Assembly: GCF_040939455.1 (NCBI RefSeq)
Contig: NC_134113.1
Span: 10,340,501-10,404,500, forward strand
DNA from: Microcebus murinus
Taxonomy: Eukaryota; Chordata; Mammalia; Primates; Cheirogaleidae
Reading direction: 5' to 3'
DNA: 64,000 bases
Of this stretch, positions 1 through 60,739 are shown piece by piece (positions within the stretch are counted from its first letter, which is position 1; the number at the start of each line of letters is the position of its first letter). The notes beneath the pieces were generated by a model. It worked only from the letters and a program-made list of their open reading frames with translations, was not told where the DNA came from and did no database searches. The position numbers and the translations under genes were made by a program.

Positions 1-110
1 TAAGGAACTTGGCCCACAATCACACAGTATGTGGCAGTCAGGACTCAAACCCAGGTCTGCGGGAGCCCAAGCCCACAAGCTGCTATGCTACATTCTCTCA
101 CTGATGCAGA
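1..110 (-). mobile_element. MIR
   Basis: CACACAGTATGTGGCAGTCAG and ACTCAAACCCAGGTCTG are MIR core motifs in reverse orientation. Confidence 0.6.
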
Positions 111-934
111 AACTTCTGGTAACTGGTACCACCCAGAGCTCGCCATTCCCTGGCAACAAAACCCTTGCTCTTGTTATGCATGGGAGTATCATGAACCTGC
201 TTCCTCTGGGCAACATGGAATAAAAATCCTGCAAAAGTGGCCACAGCTGCTGAATGCCCCACATTCCTCCAGCGGTACCAGGCAGAGTCCAGCTACGCTT
301 GCCCCCCTCACGGGCTGCTGGCTGCCCAGCACTGCTGCCGAGCCTGGCCCAACCAGCTGGCAGACAGCCCTGAGCTAGGCACTCACACACTGGGTCTGTG
401 TGACCGTGGGCTCCTGGGATGGCTTGTCTCCTGGCAAGGCAAGAAGAGTGCCAAGGGGCCGTGTCAGACACGACACATTTTGACCTGGCATAATTTTAAT
501 AATGGAGAATTATGACATGAACTATGAAACTCTGGTGTTGAATTAAAAACAAATTAACTCCGGAGGCTACTCGGCAGTTCTGAATTCCAATGAGCCGCCG
601 TTGCCAATGTCAGAGCCGGTGGGGTACAGCACGAGATGTTCTTCAGGAGGAATCAACCCACAGTGGCCTCCCTACTGCCAGGGAACCAGGTGGTAGCCAG
701 GCAGTGGGTGCAAGAAACCCTGGCTGGCACTGGCCAGGCCATCAAAACACTTGGCAGATCCTGACTGGGCCACTCATTATAATGGCTTCAACAAAGTAAC
801 AGATGAGGGGTTGGAAAATGACCAAAAGCTCTACCAATGTTTAGATTTATTACACATTAACAGAGAGGCTGCTTTTGTTTTTAATTCCTTTGGGAGGTGA
901 GACTGAGTTCTAACATGGTATCCCAGAGACAGTA
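111..934. other. Unassigned flank
   Basis: Single-copy-looking sequence with only short, unconvincing frames; nothing recognised. Confidence 0.5.
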
Positions 935-1260
935 CAGGCTTTAGCCTAATTCAGGGCTGATATGGGTTCAAACCCTAGCTCCACCCTTGAGGTCTGAGAA
1001 CTTAGACAAGTTTTGTAACCTCTGGTGAAAAATGCCTTTCCGTCTCACTCAAAATCATCTACAAGGCCCTACATAGACCTGGAGCCTCCCCCAGTCTCTG
1101 ATCACTCCCCTTCTCCAAATGGCCTTCCTACTATATTCCCTCCACACACAAAACAGGCCTCAAGCCTTTACCCTTGCCGTTTTCTCTGCCTGGAGAGCTC
1201 TTGCCCCAGATCTGTAACATCTGCCTCCTTATCCCTTCAGGTCTCCGATCAAATGACACC
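935..1260 (+). mobile_element. MIR followed by L2
   Basis: GGTTCAAACCCTAGCTCC is MIR-like. CTTGCCGTTTTCTCTGCCTGGAGAGCTCTTGCCCCAG is the L2 3' motif. Confidence 0.55.
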
Positions 1261-1270
1261 AATCAGGGTA

Positions 1271-1594
1271 TTTTTTTTGAGACAGAGTCTCATTCTGTCA
1301 CCCAGGTTAGAGTGCCGTGGTGTCAGCCTAACTCACAGCAACCTCAAATTTCTGGGCTCAAGCGATCCTCCTGCCTCAGCCTCCAGAGTAGCTGAGGACT
1401 ACAGGCGTGCACCACCATGCCCAGCTAATTTTTACTATTTTTAGTAGAGAAGGGGTCTTACTCTTGCTCAGGCTGGTCTCAAACTCCTGAGCTCAAGTGA
1501 TCCTCCCATTTCCCATCAAGTGAGAGGGTCTTGAACTCTTTGCCTCAACTGATTCACCTGCCTCAAAGTGCTGGGATTACACCATGCCTGGCCC
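1271..1594 (-). mobile_element. Alu (dimeric, moderately diverged)
   Basis: Starts with a T-run and GAGACAGAGTCTC and ends CCATGCCTGGCCC. CAATCAG is repeated on both sides. Confidence 0.9.
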
Positions 1595-1833
1595 AATCAG
1601 TGTGCTCTATTCAAAATATTAATAGCAACTCCTGCCCTTGATTTTCCTCCATAACACAATCCCATCCAACATGCTAAATATGGCTTATCACCTGTCTCTA
1701 TTCGCTAGAATTTGAGACCTACAAGGACAGGGATTTGGTTTTTTCCCACTTTGATTTCCCCTTTGGCTAGCAGTGCCTGGCTGGTTTGCTTGCAGAAAAA
1801 GGACCCAGTCTTCTGTGCATAAAATCCTACAAC

Positions 1834-2127
1834 ATGGGAGGCCAAGGCAGGCGGATTGCTCGAGGTCAGGAGTTCAAAACCAGCCTGAGCGAGACCCCGT
1901 CTCTACTAAAAATAGAAATTAATTGACCAACTAAAAATATATATACAAAAAAAAATTTAGCTGGGCATGGTGGCACATGCCTGTAGTCCCAGCTACTCAG
2001 GAGGCTGAGGCAGTAGGATTGCTTAAAGCCCAGGAGACCGAGGTTGCTATGAGCTAGGCTGATGCCACGGCACTCACTCTAGCCTGGGCAACAAAGAGAG
2101 ACTCTGTCTCAAAAAAAAAAAAAAAAA
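1834..2127 (+). mobile_element. 5'-truncated lemur-type Alu
   Basis: Begins inside the left arm (ATGGGAGGCC) and ends in poly-A. Flanking repeat AATCCTACAAC on both sides supports an original truncated insertion. Carries the AATTAATTGACCAACTA linker. Confidence 0.9.
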
Positions 2128-2164
2128 TCCTACAACGTGCCTGACACATAGGAGGCACACTGGA

Positions 2165-2716
2165 GAGATTAGATTCCTGGGGCTGCTGTAACAAACTACC
2201 ACAAACTTGGCAGCTTAAAACACACTCTTTCTTAGTTCCAGAAGCCAGAAGTCCAAAATCAAGGTGTCAGCTCTAGGGAAGAATTGTTCCTTGCCTCTTC
2301 CAACTTCTGGCGACTCTGCACATTCTTTAGCTTATGGCGATATAACTACAACGTCTGCCTGTCTTCACGTGGCTTTCTCCTTCTCCCTGTCTCTCCTCAG
2401 TGTTTCTTTGCTGAGACAGGGTCTCACTAGAGTGCAGTGGTGCTGTCACTCTCACTATAATCTCCAATTCCAAGGCGTCCTGAGCAGCTACTATTATAAG
2501 CGTGCACCACTACTACACCTGGCTAACTTTTTTATAGTGTCTCTCATAAGGACAGTTATCCCTGGCACTTAGGGCCCACCTGGAAAATCCAAGATGCTCT
2601 CATCTTAAGATCTTTAATTTATAACCCTAAAGTCCTTTTTCCAAATAAGGTCACAATGAAAGCTCCAGGGATCAGGATGTGGACATATCTTAGAAACCAC
2701 CATTCAACCCACTATA
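2165..2716 (+). mobile_element. MaLR (MLT1-like) LTR
   Basis: GGGGCTGCTGTAACAAACTACC...AACTTGG at the start and AACCACCATTCAACCCACTATA at the end are MaLR LTR features. An old Alu monomer interrupts it at about 2405-2533. Downstream of EIF3L. Confidence 0.65.
2405..2533 (-). mobile_element. Old Alu monomer inside the MaLR LTR
   Basis: GAGACAGGGTCTCACTAGAGTG through CACCTGGCTAAC, a diverged left-arm sequence. Confidence 0.6.
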
Positions 2717-2747
2717 GCATTCAATAGTAAAGTATCAAGTCAATTGG

Positions 2748-2915
2748 AGGCCTGGGGTGGTGGCTCATGCCTGTAATCCCAGCACTTTGAGGCAGGGGGA
2801 TCACTGAGCCAAGATATTAAAGACCAACCTGAGAAACACAGCAAGACACCTCAAACTTCAGGTCTCGATCAATCCTCCTGCCTCAGCCTCCCAAGTAACT
2901 GGGACTACAGGTCTT
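2748..2915. mobile_element. Two Alu fragments joined head to head
   Basis: A plus-oriented left arm (GGCCTGGGGTGGTGGCTCA...) runs to about 2850 and then switches to minus-oriented Alu (CTCAAACTTCAGGTC...GGGACTACAGG). This is a rearranged composite. Confidence 0.65.
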
Positions 2916-2929
2916 GAGCTTTTTTTTAA

Positions 2930-3190
2930 TAGCTATGTGACCTGGATTAAGTCACTTAATCACCCAGGGGTCCATTTCCTCATCACTGAGATGGGGAACT
3001 GCCCAAACCCAAGCTGTCAGCAGTCGACATGGATACCTTTCTGGACAGTTCCCGGCAGTAGAAGGTGCTAAATAGTTTCTTCCCAGGACTCAGCACTGCC
3101 ACTAACATGTCATTCAAATTATGGCAGGTTATTTAAAGCTCACAGGATTCTTGTGAGGTGCAAATAAGATATGAAATGTGAAAATGTCCT
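2930..3190 (+). mobile_element. MIR
   Basis: TGACCTGGATTAAGTCACTTAATC and CCATTTCCTCATC are MIR motifs, just beyond the EIF3L 3' end. Confidence 0.6.
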
Positions 3191-3513
3191 ACAAATTATA
3201 TAGTGATTTAAGAACATAAAGAATTAAAGAATTAAATTTAAACATTGATAAATGACACATCATGAAAACATGACATGGGAAATGATGTATTGCTGCCACA
3301 ATCCACAGATTAATCCCTACAATAATGAGATGACAAATCTGGCTTCAAAGATCCTTTACTGAGATCTACTTAAAATATTTTAGTCCTCAATTTGAATAAA
3401 TTTCAACTCAGTTGACAGGCTAATGGCTGATCCATGTAAAGATTTCATGGTGGCTAAAACATTTCCCACCTATAATATCAAAATAGCTTCCTAACAAATG
3501 TTAGTGACTGTCC

Positions 3514-38894
<35,381 letters not shown>

Positions 38895-38920
38895 GGCTAC
38901 GGCACTCGCGAACACTGCCG

Positions 38921-38936
38921 GAAAGAGAGAAAAGAG
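38921..38936 (-). promoter_or_regulatory. EIF3L: 5' TOP-like pyrimidine tract
   Basis: Read on the minus strand this is CTCTTTTCTCTCTTTC, 26 bases before the ATG. If transcription starts at its first C the mRNA would be a TOP mRNA, controlled by mTOR/LARP1 as other translation-factor mRNAs are. The start site itself is not visible in the sequence. Confidence 0.45.
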
Positions 38937-39102
38937 CAGCCCGCCCTTGCGTCATGAGGCCGGAAGTTCAGCCGCACTCGGGCCTGCCGGGAAACCGGAA
39001 GTCCCTCTGGGGCTGCCGACAATCTGAGGTAGCCATGTTAGGAAGGATAAGGACTGCGAATAACCTCAACTCTTTATTTTTTTTTCAAATACAGGCTGCT
39101 CA

Positions 39103-39447
39103 AGAAATGTGACTCTGAGGTACTGGTGTAAATTCAGAGATAAGGACATGACTTAGTTCGGTATAAAGGCTGAGCAAAGCAAGAGGAACCATAAAGAGTG
39201 CCACATAAACGATGACTTGCTGCCTCGGGCTGACTTCCCGTGAAGGAAAATTCTGACGTAGGGGGCCTGACTTGGATTTAGGTGTAAGTGGCGTGCCTGC
39301 GGCGAGAAAGTTCTTCAAACGTTCCGACTTCGAAAGACTAAACTTACTGGTTGTAAAAGTCGAAACTTCGTCCCATGCAGTGAGAGGGCATTGAGTGTCC
39401 ACTTGGGACACTACGGTTGGAGCAGGCAAAGATGAGGCTAGCCAAGG
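39103..39447 (-). other. Unidentified open frame with a transmembrane segment, upstream of EIF3L
   Basis: A 115-codon open stretch on the EIF3L strand ends in TGA at 39100-39102. It has no ATG upstream of the hydrophobic part, so it would have to be a terminal exon or a 5'-truncated retrocopy. A plausible acceptor (pyrimidine run, then CCGTAG) sits at 39411-39412. The product is Ser/Thr/Lys-rich (KFSLSKSERLKNFLAAG, TPLTPKSKS), followed by a hydrophobic helix QVIVYVALFMVPLALLSLY and a short tail. An AATAAA lies at 39073-39078, 22 bases past the stop. I do not recognise the protein, and no poly-A tail or target duplication marks it as processed. It may also be a chance frame. Confidence 0.35.
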
Positions 39448-39625
39448 CTAGCCAAGCCGAAGATGAGGCTAGCTGTAGCGTCAGGCCTGGGACCTGGACA
39501 GCTCTTGAGAGCTCCGGCATGTGGGGACGTGTTCAGACTCGGGCGGTGGTGGGGGTTCGAGTACCGGGGAAGTCCTTAGGGTACTGATGGGGTTATAAAA
39601 CAAGCCAATAGAAACCGGCTTATGG

Positions 39626-39952
39626 GGCTGGGCGCGGTGGCTCACGCCTGTAATCCTAGCACTCTGGAAAGCCAAGGCCAGCAGATCGCTCAAGGTCAGG
39701 AGTTTGAAACCAGCCTGAGCAAGAGCGAGACCCCAGCTCTACTAAAAATAGAAAGAGATTAATTGGCCAACAAATATATATAGAAAAAATTATCCGAGCA
39801 TGGTGGTGCATGCCTGCATGCCTGTAGTCCTAGCTACTCGAGAGGCTGAGGCAGGAGGATAGCCAGAGCCCAGGAGTTTGAGGTTGCTGTGAGCTAGGCT
39901 GACACCATGGCACTCTAGCCGAGCCAACAGAGTGAGACTCTGTCTCAAAAGA
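39626..39952 (+). mobile_element. Lemur-type Alu between the genes
   Basis: GGCTGGGCGCGGTGGCTCACG to tail, with a duplicated GCATGCCT in the right arm. Confidence 0.93.
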
Positions 39953-39999
39953 AAAAATTAACCTGTACACTTAAAACGTGAGAATTTTACTATATGTAA

Positions 40000-40560
40000 T
40001 TTATTTCTACCTAAATAAATTGGATTTAACAATTATAAATAGGATTAATAACAAATAACTAACCTTTTGGAACTTACATGATAGACAAAGGAAAATACCC
40101 TTAACAGATTTAAAACAAGTCGCATGCCAGTAGAGAGTGAGCATATTTGATTGTTAATGAAGGAACCAACAGCATGACAGAGTGGTTTGAAAAGAATTTG
40201 AGAATAGTTAATGGGCAAAGGTATTCTGAAATATGACTGCTAAGTTGGACTCAACCTATTTCATGTCTCACAGGGCAATAAAACCATAACCTTTCAGGTT
40301 GTCTTCTTCATTGGACATGCAAAAATTACTGCATCTTGTCAGTTTTCTACAAGTTAACCTCTAAATATACAGAATTGTAAAACATCACTGGGTCCTAATC
40401 AATTGTTAGTCAAAGTTAAATTTCTCTGGAGTCAGATGTTCTTATGTGGGTTTCTTAGGAATTCTTTAGAAGGATATTAAGAAGCCACCTAATCACCATT
40501 TGCCATATTTTCAGATATTAGATAATTTTCCACCACACTAGTTTTCATTATTTCACTTTT
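40000..40560. other. Intergenic single-copy stretch
   Basis: No repeat or gene recognised. By human order MIR659 would lie roughly here; its sequence as I recall it (TTGGTTCAGGGAGGGTCC) is not found. Confidence 0.4.
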
Positions 40561-40572
40561 AATAAAGACAGG

Positions 40573-41187
40573 AGGCCAGGTGTGGTGTCTCATGCCTGTA
40601 ATCCCAGCACTTTCGGAAGCTGGGCCTGGAGGATCACGAGACCAGGAGTTTGAAACCAGCCTGGGCAACATGGTGAGACCCCATCTCTGCAAAAAGAGAA
40701 AAGAAAAACCAATTAACTGGGTATGGTGGTGTGCATCTGTAGCCTTAGGTACTAGGGAAGCTGAGGTAGGATTGCTTGAGCCCAGGAGTTTGAAGCTTCA
40801 GTGAGTGAGCTGTGATTATGTCACTGTACTCTACTCTTTTTTTTTTGAGACAGAGACTCACTCTGTTGCCTTGGCAGAGTGCCATAGCGTCAGCCTAGCT
40901 CACAGCAACCTCAAACTCCTAGGCTCAAGCGATCCTCCTGCCTCAGCCTTCTGAGTAGCTGGGACTACAGGCATGTACCACCATGCCCACCTAATTTTTT
41001 CTATTTTTGTTAGAGACGGGGTCTCACTCTTGCTTAGGCTGGTCTCGAACTCCTGAGCTCAAACAATCCTCCCGTCTCAGCCTCCCAGAGTGCTAGGATT
41101 ACAGGCATGAGCCACCGCGCCTGGCCTACACTGCACACTCCACTCTGAGCAATGGAGTGAGACACATCTCTCTAAAAAAAAAAAAAA
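40573..41187 (+). mobile_element. Old Alu split by a nested minus-strand Alu
   Basis: GGCCAGGTGTGGTGTCTCATGCC; the right end (CTCTGAGCAATGGAGTGAGAC and A-tail) resumes at 41127. Confidence 0.82.
40841..41126 (-). mobile_element. Nested Alu
   Basis: GAGACAGAGACTCACTCTG to CCGCGCCTGGCC. Confidence 0.88.
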
Positions 41188-41514
41188 GAAAAGGCAACTG
41201 CCTGTAGGCCTCAATGTGGAGGTAATAGAGGATGGTAGGGACTTTGGTAAACAGAACAACAGAACATCATGCCTCATCTAAAGGGGAAAGTTGCTATGCA
41301 TCTCCAGCCAACAGTTGTGGGAAAGCTTGCCCTGTATTGCCCCATCTTCCCATTTTTAAGAGACTCTGGAAATAAAAACTTTCATGTGAAAGCTCTCAAT
41401 TTTTAAATGTCAGTGGCTAGTTCAAATTTCTCTAAAATACTATGAAGCCCACAGGATGAGGAAAAGAGAGAAGGAAAGAAAAGCCAACTTTCTAAATCTG
41501 GCCTGAGCTATCCT

Positions 41515-41665
41515 CAATATCTGACTTAGAACAACACCTTCTGATGGGAAGAGTGAAGCCCAGAGAAGGGAGGCACTTGCCCCCAAATCACTAAGTGAGT
41601 TGACACCAAACAGGACTAAAACCCAAGTCCCTGGATTCCAAGGCAGAGGCTTTCTCTACATTGCA
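41515..41665 (-). mobile_element. MIR
   Basis: GAAGCCCAGAGAAGGGAGGCAC and CAAGTCCCTGGATTCC are reverse MIR motifs. Confidence 0.6.
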
Positions 41666-41871
41666 GGTATCTGCTTTCTCCCAGAAAGTGCTTCATGTTT
41701 ATTTATAGATTGACCAAGTATAGATGACTTATCTATGAATGCTCACAGTACCCTTAGGTCAAGTTTAAGCCACTGTGATGTGCCCACTGTAGTATAGAAT
41801 TTGTATGGGCCTCAGCCTGCATCATACCATTATTTATTAATAATAAGAACAATAGTTACCAGGTCTTTTTT

Positions 41872-42199
41872 CATTTGTTTGTTTTTGAGACAGAGTCTTA
41901 TTCTGCTGCCTGGGCTAGAGTGCTGTGGTGTCAGCCTAGCTCACAGCAACCTCAAACTCCTGGGCTCAAGCGATCCTCCTGCCTCAGCCTCCCGAGTAGC
42001 TGGGACTACAGGCATGTGCCACCATGCCCGGCTAATTTTTTCTATATATATTAGTTGGCCAATTAGTTTCTTTCTATTAATAGTAGAGACGGGGTCTTGC
42101 TCTTGCTCAGGCTGGTTTCAAACTCCTGACCTCAAGCAATCCGCCTGCCTCGGTCTCCCAGAATGCTAGGATTACAGGCATGAGCCACCGCGCCCAGCC
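41872..42199 (-). mobile_element. Lemur-type Alu
   Basis: TTTTTGAGACAGAGTCTTATTC to CGCGCCCAGCC with the lemur linker. Confidence 0.93.
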
Positions 42200-42204
42200 G
42201 TCAT

Positions 42205-42420
42205 TTAATCTTTATGATAACTGTATTATGGTATAGTTACTACTGTTACCTCCATTTTACTCATGAGGAAACTGAGGCTCAGAAAGGTAAAGTCACATGC
42301 TCAAAGCCATGGCTCCATGTATTTATGGCTCCAAAACTGATGGTCTTAACTGCTGTGCTTTCATTCAATGAATCAATAGTCAAATACCTACAATGTACTG
42401 ATGCCATTTGCTGAGCCAGG
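42205..42420 (-). mobile_element. MIR
   Basis: CATTTTACTCATGAGGAAACTGAGGCTCAG is the MIR core in reverse. Confidence 0.75.
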
Positions 42421-42984
42421 AATTAATGGTGGAATACAACTTCATAGATCCAAGTTCCAGTCTAAAATCCTCAGTCTGAGGTTAACTGGCTCCACACTCA
42501 ATCCACATCTGATTCTTCCCAGTGCAATATAACAAGTGGTTCTTGCAACACGGAGAAGGTTGGGCTATGTGATTTATACTCAATAATGTTGATTTAAAAA
42601 TTAGAAGTAAAGTTAGTAACCACCTCTAGATGTCTAGGGATCCTGTTCAAATTCAAAGGTTTCTGATCTAAACATCTTGCCAGAGCACATGTCTTGAAGA
42701 CCAGATCCATTGATAGTAGGAAGAAAATAGTTAAAAAAGATAATTGGGCCCAAATCATCAAAGGTCTTGATGTGAAGAGAATTGTGTTTTAGGCAGCATA
42801 TACACCTTGGATTCTACAGAGAGAAACTAGAGGGATATAGACTATTTTGGAAGCTATTACAAAAAAAAAGAAGAAGAATGAATAATAAAGTTATTTTAGG
42901 GTGCATTCAGCAGGCATCAGGTGCAAATACCCACATTTCAATTAGACTCTCTGGAGCCAGTTTCTGGCAGGCTTTTCACTTAAG

Positions 42985-43213
42985 AAAGCAGTATGGTGGA
43001 GAGGACTTTGGCCTCAGATAGATCTGTGTTCAAATACCAGTTCTTCAAATTTCTAGTCCTGTACCCTTCTACAATTGACATAACATCTCAGAGCCTCAAT
43101 TTCCTGATCTGCAAAGAGGGTATAATAATATCTACTTGTTATGGCTCTTGTGAGGGGGGACTAAATGATTTAGTGTATATTAAGCACTTTATAAACCGTA
43201 CATGTTCAATGTT
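42985..43213 (+). mobile_element. MIR
   Basis: GTATGGTGGAGAGGACTTTGG, TCAATTTCCTGATCTGCAAAG and TTAAGCACTTTATAAA follow the MIR consensus nearly end to end. Confidence 0.75.
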
Positions 43214-43240
43214 TGTTTATTTCCTCTGTTTCCTTCTAGC

Positions 43241-43478
43241 TACAAGTGGAGTTGGCATATGTCCTTAGCCACCATGGGGCAGAGGACAGTTCAAATAAAT
43301 ATATAGCTTTTTTCAGCATCCCATACAATGATGATCCTGACAATGCTGTGCTTACAGCACTGCAAAATCTGGAAGTGCTTTTCCAACTGTCAGAAAGATT
43401 ACATTTTAACTGGGTTGAGTTAGAGGATCTATATATGGGAAGAAGTTTTGCATGGACACAAGAACTGGTCCCATGAAA
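43241..43478 (+). other. Orphan 77-codon open frame after a splice-acceptor-like site
   Basis: TTTCCTTCTAG precedes a frame without an early ATG that stays open until TGA (EDSSNKYIAFFSIPYNDDPD, LQNLEVLFQLSERLHFNW). I recognise no family. It could be an upstream exon of an unannotated transcript or chance. Confidence 0.2.
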
Positions 43479-43944
43479 GGTGGGCAATCGTGAACAAGTC
43501 TAATATCTCTCTGCTTTCGGTTTCTCATCTATTAATATAATATAGGGATGGTCCTTCTTGCCTACTTTATAGAAGTGTTCGTGGGGTAAGGGGTTATGAG
43601 AAGTCTTACAAAATAGTGCACTCGCCTGGCATAGTCACCTAGCTCAGTGACTGGCTGTCGCATTAAACTGTTGCTCCGATGTAAATCTATTGCACTGGAA
43701 GCTGTTATTGCACAGTTTATAGTGATATCTCCAAACTTTAACATATTTTATAGAAAGTTCACTTTTTGCGTTCATTGATTTAAAACATATATATTTATAC
43801 GTATAGTGTGGCTTCTTCACTTCCCTTTGTGAGTGGCTGCAGATCATCTTAGCATGATTGGCCAAATCATCTGCCCGTTATCTTTCATAAGGCGGGGACG
43901 GGAAGGAGGAAAGAAAAAAAAAATGAGTGTCGTAAATTCATCTG

Positions 43945-57711
<13,767 letters not shown>

Positions 57712-58370
57712 CAAGAAAGGCTCCCTGCCTTCCTGCTCCACCATAGTCCCCTGCCCTTACTGCTTTATCATTACAAAGAAAAAGCCCAATGTTTGGGACT
57801 TTGGAGCTATACTTGTCTGGTGAGGACCTTGCCCTCATTCCCAGATGCTGTGGGACAAAGATGTTCTCCTCACAACCTCAGAGCCACTGCCAACCACGAT
57901 CTCCATCATCTCTGGGCTGGAACCACAGCCCCCAGCTTCTTCCTCCAGTTCCTGCAGCACTAGGCCGGCTTCTGCAGCCACACTTCAGCCCCAGCTGACC
58001 TGCACTGTCCTAGCAGGCCTCACCTGCCTCATGGCCTCCATGGCACCCTCCCTGGACCCAGACCCTTCTCTATATTCCTTCCTGGTCATGGGCTTGTTGC
58101 AGTCACCAGGTGTGGACTTAGGCAAGCAATCTCTGGCCAAGGGGACTGCTGTGGGGGCCTCGTGGCTTGCCCTGTACCTCTCACCAGCACTTAGATTTAG
58201 ATTTGTCTCTTTCAAGGAGACACTGTAGCAGGTTTCTCTGGTTGTAAGGAGAGGGTTGGTAAAGCCTAGACCTTAAAAATACAAGGCTAGGAAGTACCCC
58301 AAAGCAAAAAAACCCAGCCCTTTTTCTCCCAATCATTGAAACCCCAGGAGGGTGTAATAGGTGAGCAGCC
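57712..58370 (+). other. ANKRD54: ANKRD54 3' untranslated region and flank
   Basis: C/T-rich sequence following the stop with no canonical AATAAA or ATTAAA. The polyadenylation site is either non-canonical or in the downstream LTR. Confidence 0.5.
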
Positions 58371-58845
58371 TAGTGTAGTAGGCTGTTAGTGCCCCTAGAT
58401 GTCCTTGTCCAATCCCAGGAACCTGTGAACATTACCTTGGCAATGGCAAAAGGGGCTTTGCAGATGGGATTACATTAAGGATCTTTGGCCAGGGAGAGGA
58501 TCCTGGATCACCCAGGTGGGCCTGATGTATCCCAGGGATTCTTATAAGAGCGAAGCAGGAGCTGAGAGAGGAAGTAGGAGAGACCGTGATGAAAGCAAGT
58601 AGTTGGAGTAAGTCCAGGAGGGGTCACAAGCCAAGGAATGCAGGCTGTCTTCAGAAGCAAGGAAGTGGATTTTTCCCTCAGAACTTCCAGAAGGAACCAG
58701 CTCTGCTGACACCTTCACTTTATCTCAATGAGACTGATTTTAGAATGTAGGCCTCCAAAACTACAAGGGAATAAATTTGTGTTGTTTTAAGCCACTAAGT
58801 TTGCAGTATTTGTTGCAGCAAAAATGGGAAACTAATGTGGTAGTG
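58371..58845 (-). mobile_element. MaLR-like LTR, opposite orientation, downstream of ANKRD54
   Basis: Its right end, reverse-complemented (CATTAGTTTCCC...GCAACAAATAC, AAACTTAGTGGCTTAAAAC), matches the family at 47036. It contains AATAAA at 58770-58775, the first canonical polyadenylation hexamer I can find after the ANKRD54 stop. Confidence 0.6.
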
Positions 58846-59324
58846 AAGGCTCAAAACTCACCAAAAGGGAGCTTTTCCAGCCCGCAGGAGCAGACATCTC
58901 TGTTGTGGGCCACAGACATGCAAAAGGAGGCGGGCGCCCTCTCATAATAGGGGCCTGCCACGAGGGGACACCCAAGGGAAGGCACTGCTGGGCCTACTTC
59001 TCTACCAAGGCCTCTGACTACAGCTTTTTTCCAGGTGATCAGTCCACTTCCAGCCTGGTTCTGTCCCACTTTCCCTCTCACCAAATTGGAATTTCTGGCT
59101 ACCTTTCAGAGGAGGAGAGCTTGTCCCCAAATTCCATCTTAGTATGGTTCAGATCTGCATTGAACTAATGGAACCTGGCCACTCCTCAGACCATGGGGTA
59201 CAAAAGGGTCTCTGTGTGTGTTTCACATACAGGACCTTCCACACCCTGAGAGAGGCGAAGCCCAGCCCAGGTCGCCAGGGCTGGGGAAGGGTAAGTGTTA
59301 TGGTAGCCTCAAGACTAAAGAGAA

Positions 59325-59622
59325 GGGTGGGTGTGGTGGCTCATACCAATAATCCTAGCATTTGGGAGGTGGGAAGATTGCTTCTAGGGCCAGGAGTTCA
59401 AGACCAGCCTGAGCAAGAGTGAGTCCCTGTCTCTACAAAAAATAGAAAAATTAGCCAGGCATGGTGGCATGTGCCTGTAGTCCCAGCTACTGGGGAGGCT
59501 GAGGCAGGAGGATCACTGGAACCCAGGAGTCTAAGGTTGCAGTGAGCTATGATGATTACCACTACACTCTAGCCTCTAGCCCAGGTGACAGAGTGAGACC
59601 CTGTCTCAGAAAAAAAAAAGAC
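59325..59622 (+). mobile_element. Alu downstream of ANKRD54
   Basis: GGGTGGGTGTGGTGGCTCATACC to CTGTCTCAGAAAAAAAAAAG. Confidence 0.88.
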
Positions 59623-59869
59623 TTGAAGAGAGGGCAGAGGGAGCAGGGAAGTACTCCCATGGAACTCAGGTGCTTCCCGAGTGAGGAGAGGTAGAACGGA
59701 GGTGCTCTTCATGGGGTGACTTTTCTCACTGGTGGTGGGACAAGGCAGGTAGGAGAGGCTGGGGCAGGAAGAATTAGGCTTCAAACTCAGGGATGCCTTT
59801 CTCCTGGGACCTGCTATCCTGGGTCCCTCTACTTCACCCCCAGGCTGACCACCCAGGAGAGAGTTGTGG

Positions 59870-60003
59870 CAGGGTTTCTCAGCCTAAGGTTCAGGGGGTT
59901 CAATTAGTGGGCTCCCTGAAATGATGCATGGTTTTATGTGGAGAGTGCATGTGTGTTTCTGGGAAAAGGGTCCAAGCTCAAAAAAGGTTAGGAACTCTTG
60001 CCC
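59870..60003. mobile_element. Possible hAT-type MITE remnant
   Basis: Starts GGCAGGGTTTCTCAGCCTAAGG and ends AAAAAAGGTTAGGAACTCTTGCC, roughly inverted. The interior GGGAAAAGGGTCCAAG matches an old Charlie-like family. 3' flank of ANKRD54. Confidence 0.45.
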
Positions 60004-60720
60004 TAGCTGCGGGAGCAGATAGGTAAGGGCCTTCCAAGGGCATCCTGGGGACTGGCTGGGCACTCCTGGGCCCCCCTATCCCCTAGGCAGGCTGCTTTGT
60101 ATTTGCAGATCTGAGGGGGTGGGGTGGGCTGGGACTGAAATTGCTCTGAGATGACTGGGAGTGTTTCCAGGACAACCTGACACAGGGACCGACTAGCTAA
60201 CTCTTCACAGTCCTCGGCTGTGGGGCGCGTCTCCTGCAGAACACTCCATCCCTGGAGCCCTGGAGCCGGGAAAACTGGCCTCTGGGGCAAGTAAAGGAGG
60301 GTATTGTTGACTCCTCCCTGGCCATATGTAGACAGTGATTGAAGGGCTTGACAAATGAAAGTGGCTTACAGGTCAGTCATCAAACGCTTGCCAGACAGCC
60401 TGGCAGCCAGCCAATCTGCCTTACCCCATTTCCAGCCAGGATATTTCCTGTAACCCCAAATCTGTCTGAAGAGCCAGCCAGATAAAGTCGGCCCCAGACA
60501 CTGGAGTGAGTCAGAAAACACCCAGTGGGCCCGAGTTGGCTGGCCTGGCCCGGGTGGGGCAGGAAAGAGCGCTCAGCAGAGGCTGCCCTCACAGGGGTGA
60601 GTTCTGCTGCTGGCTGCTCCGGGAGTTACTGACATAGTGAAGGTGGGAAGGAGAGGAGGGGCGGGAGGGACGGGATAGGAGGTGGAAGCAAGAAAAACTC
60701 ACAATTGTTCTGGCTTAAGA
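60000..60720. other. Intergenic sequence downstream of ANKRD54
   Basis: GC-moderate, no repeat or convincing frame recognised. Confidence 0.4.
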
Positions 60721-60739
60721 TCCTTTGCTTTATACCTCA

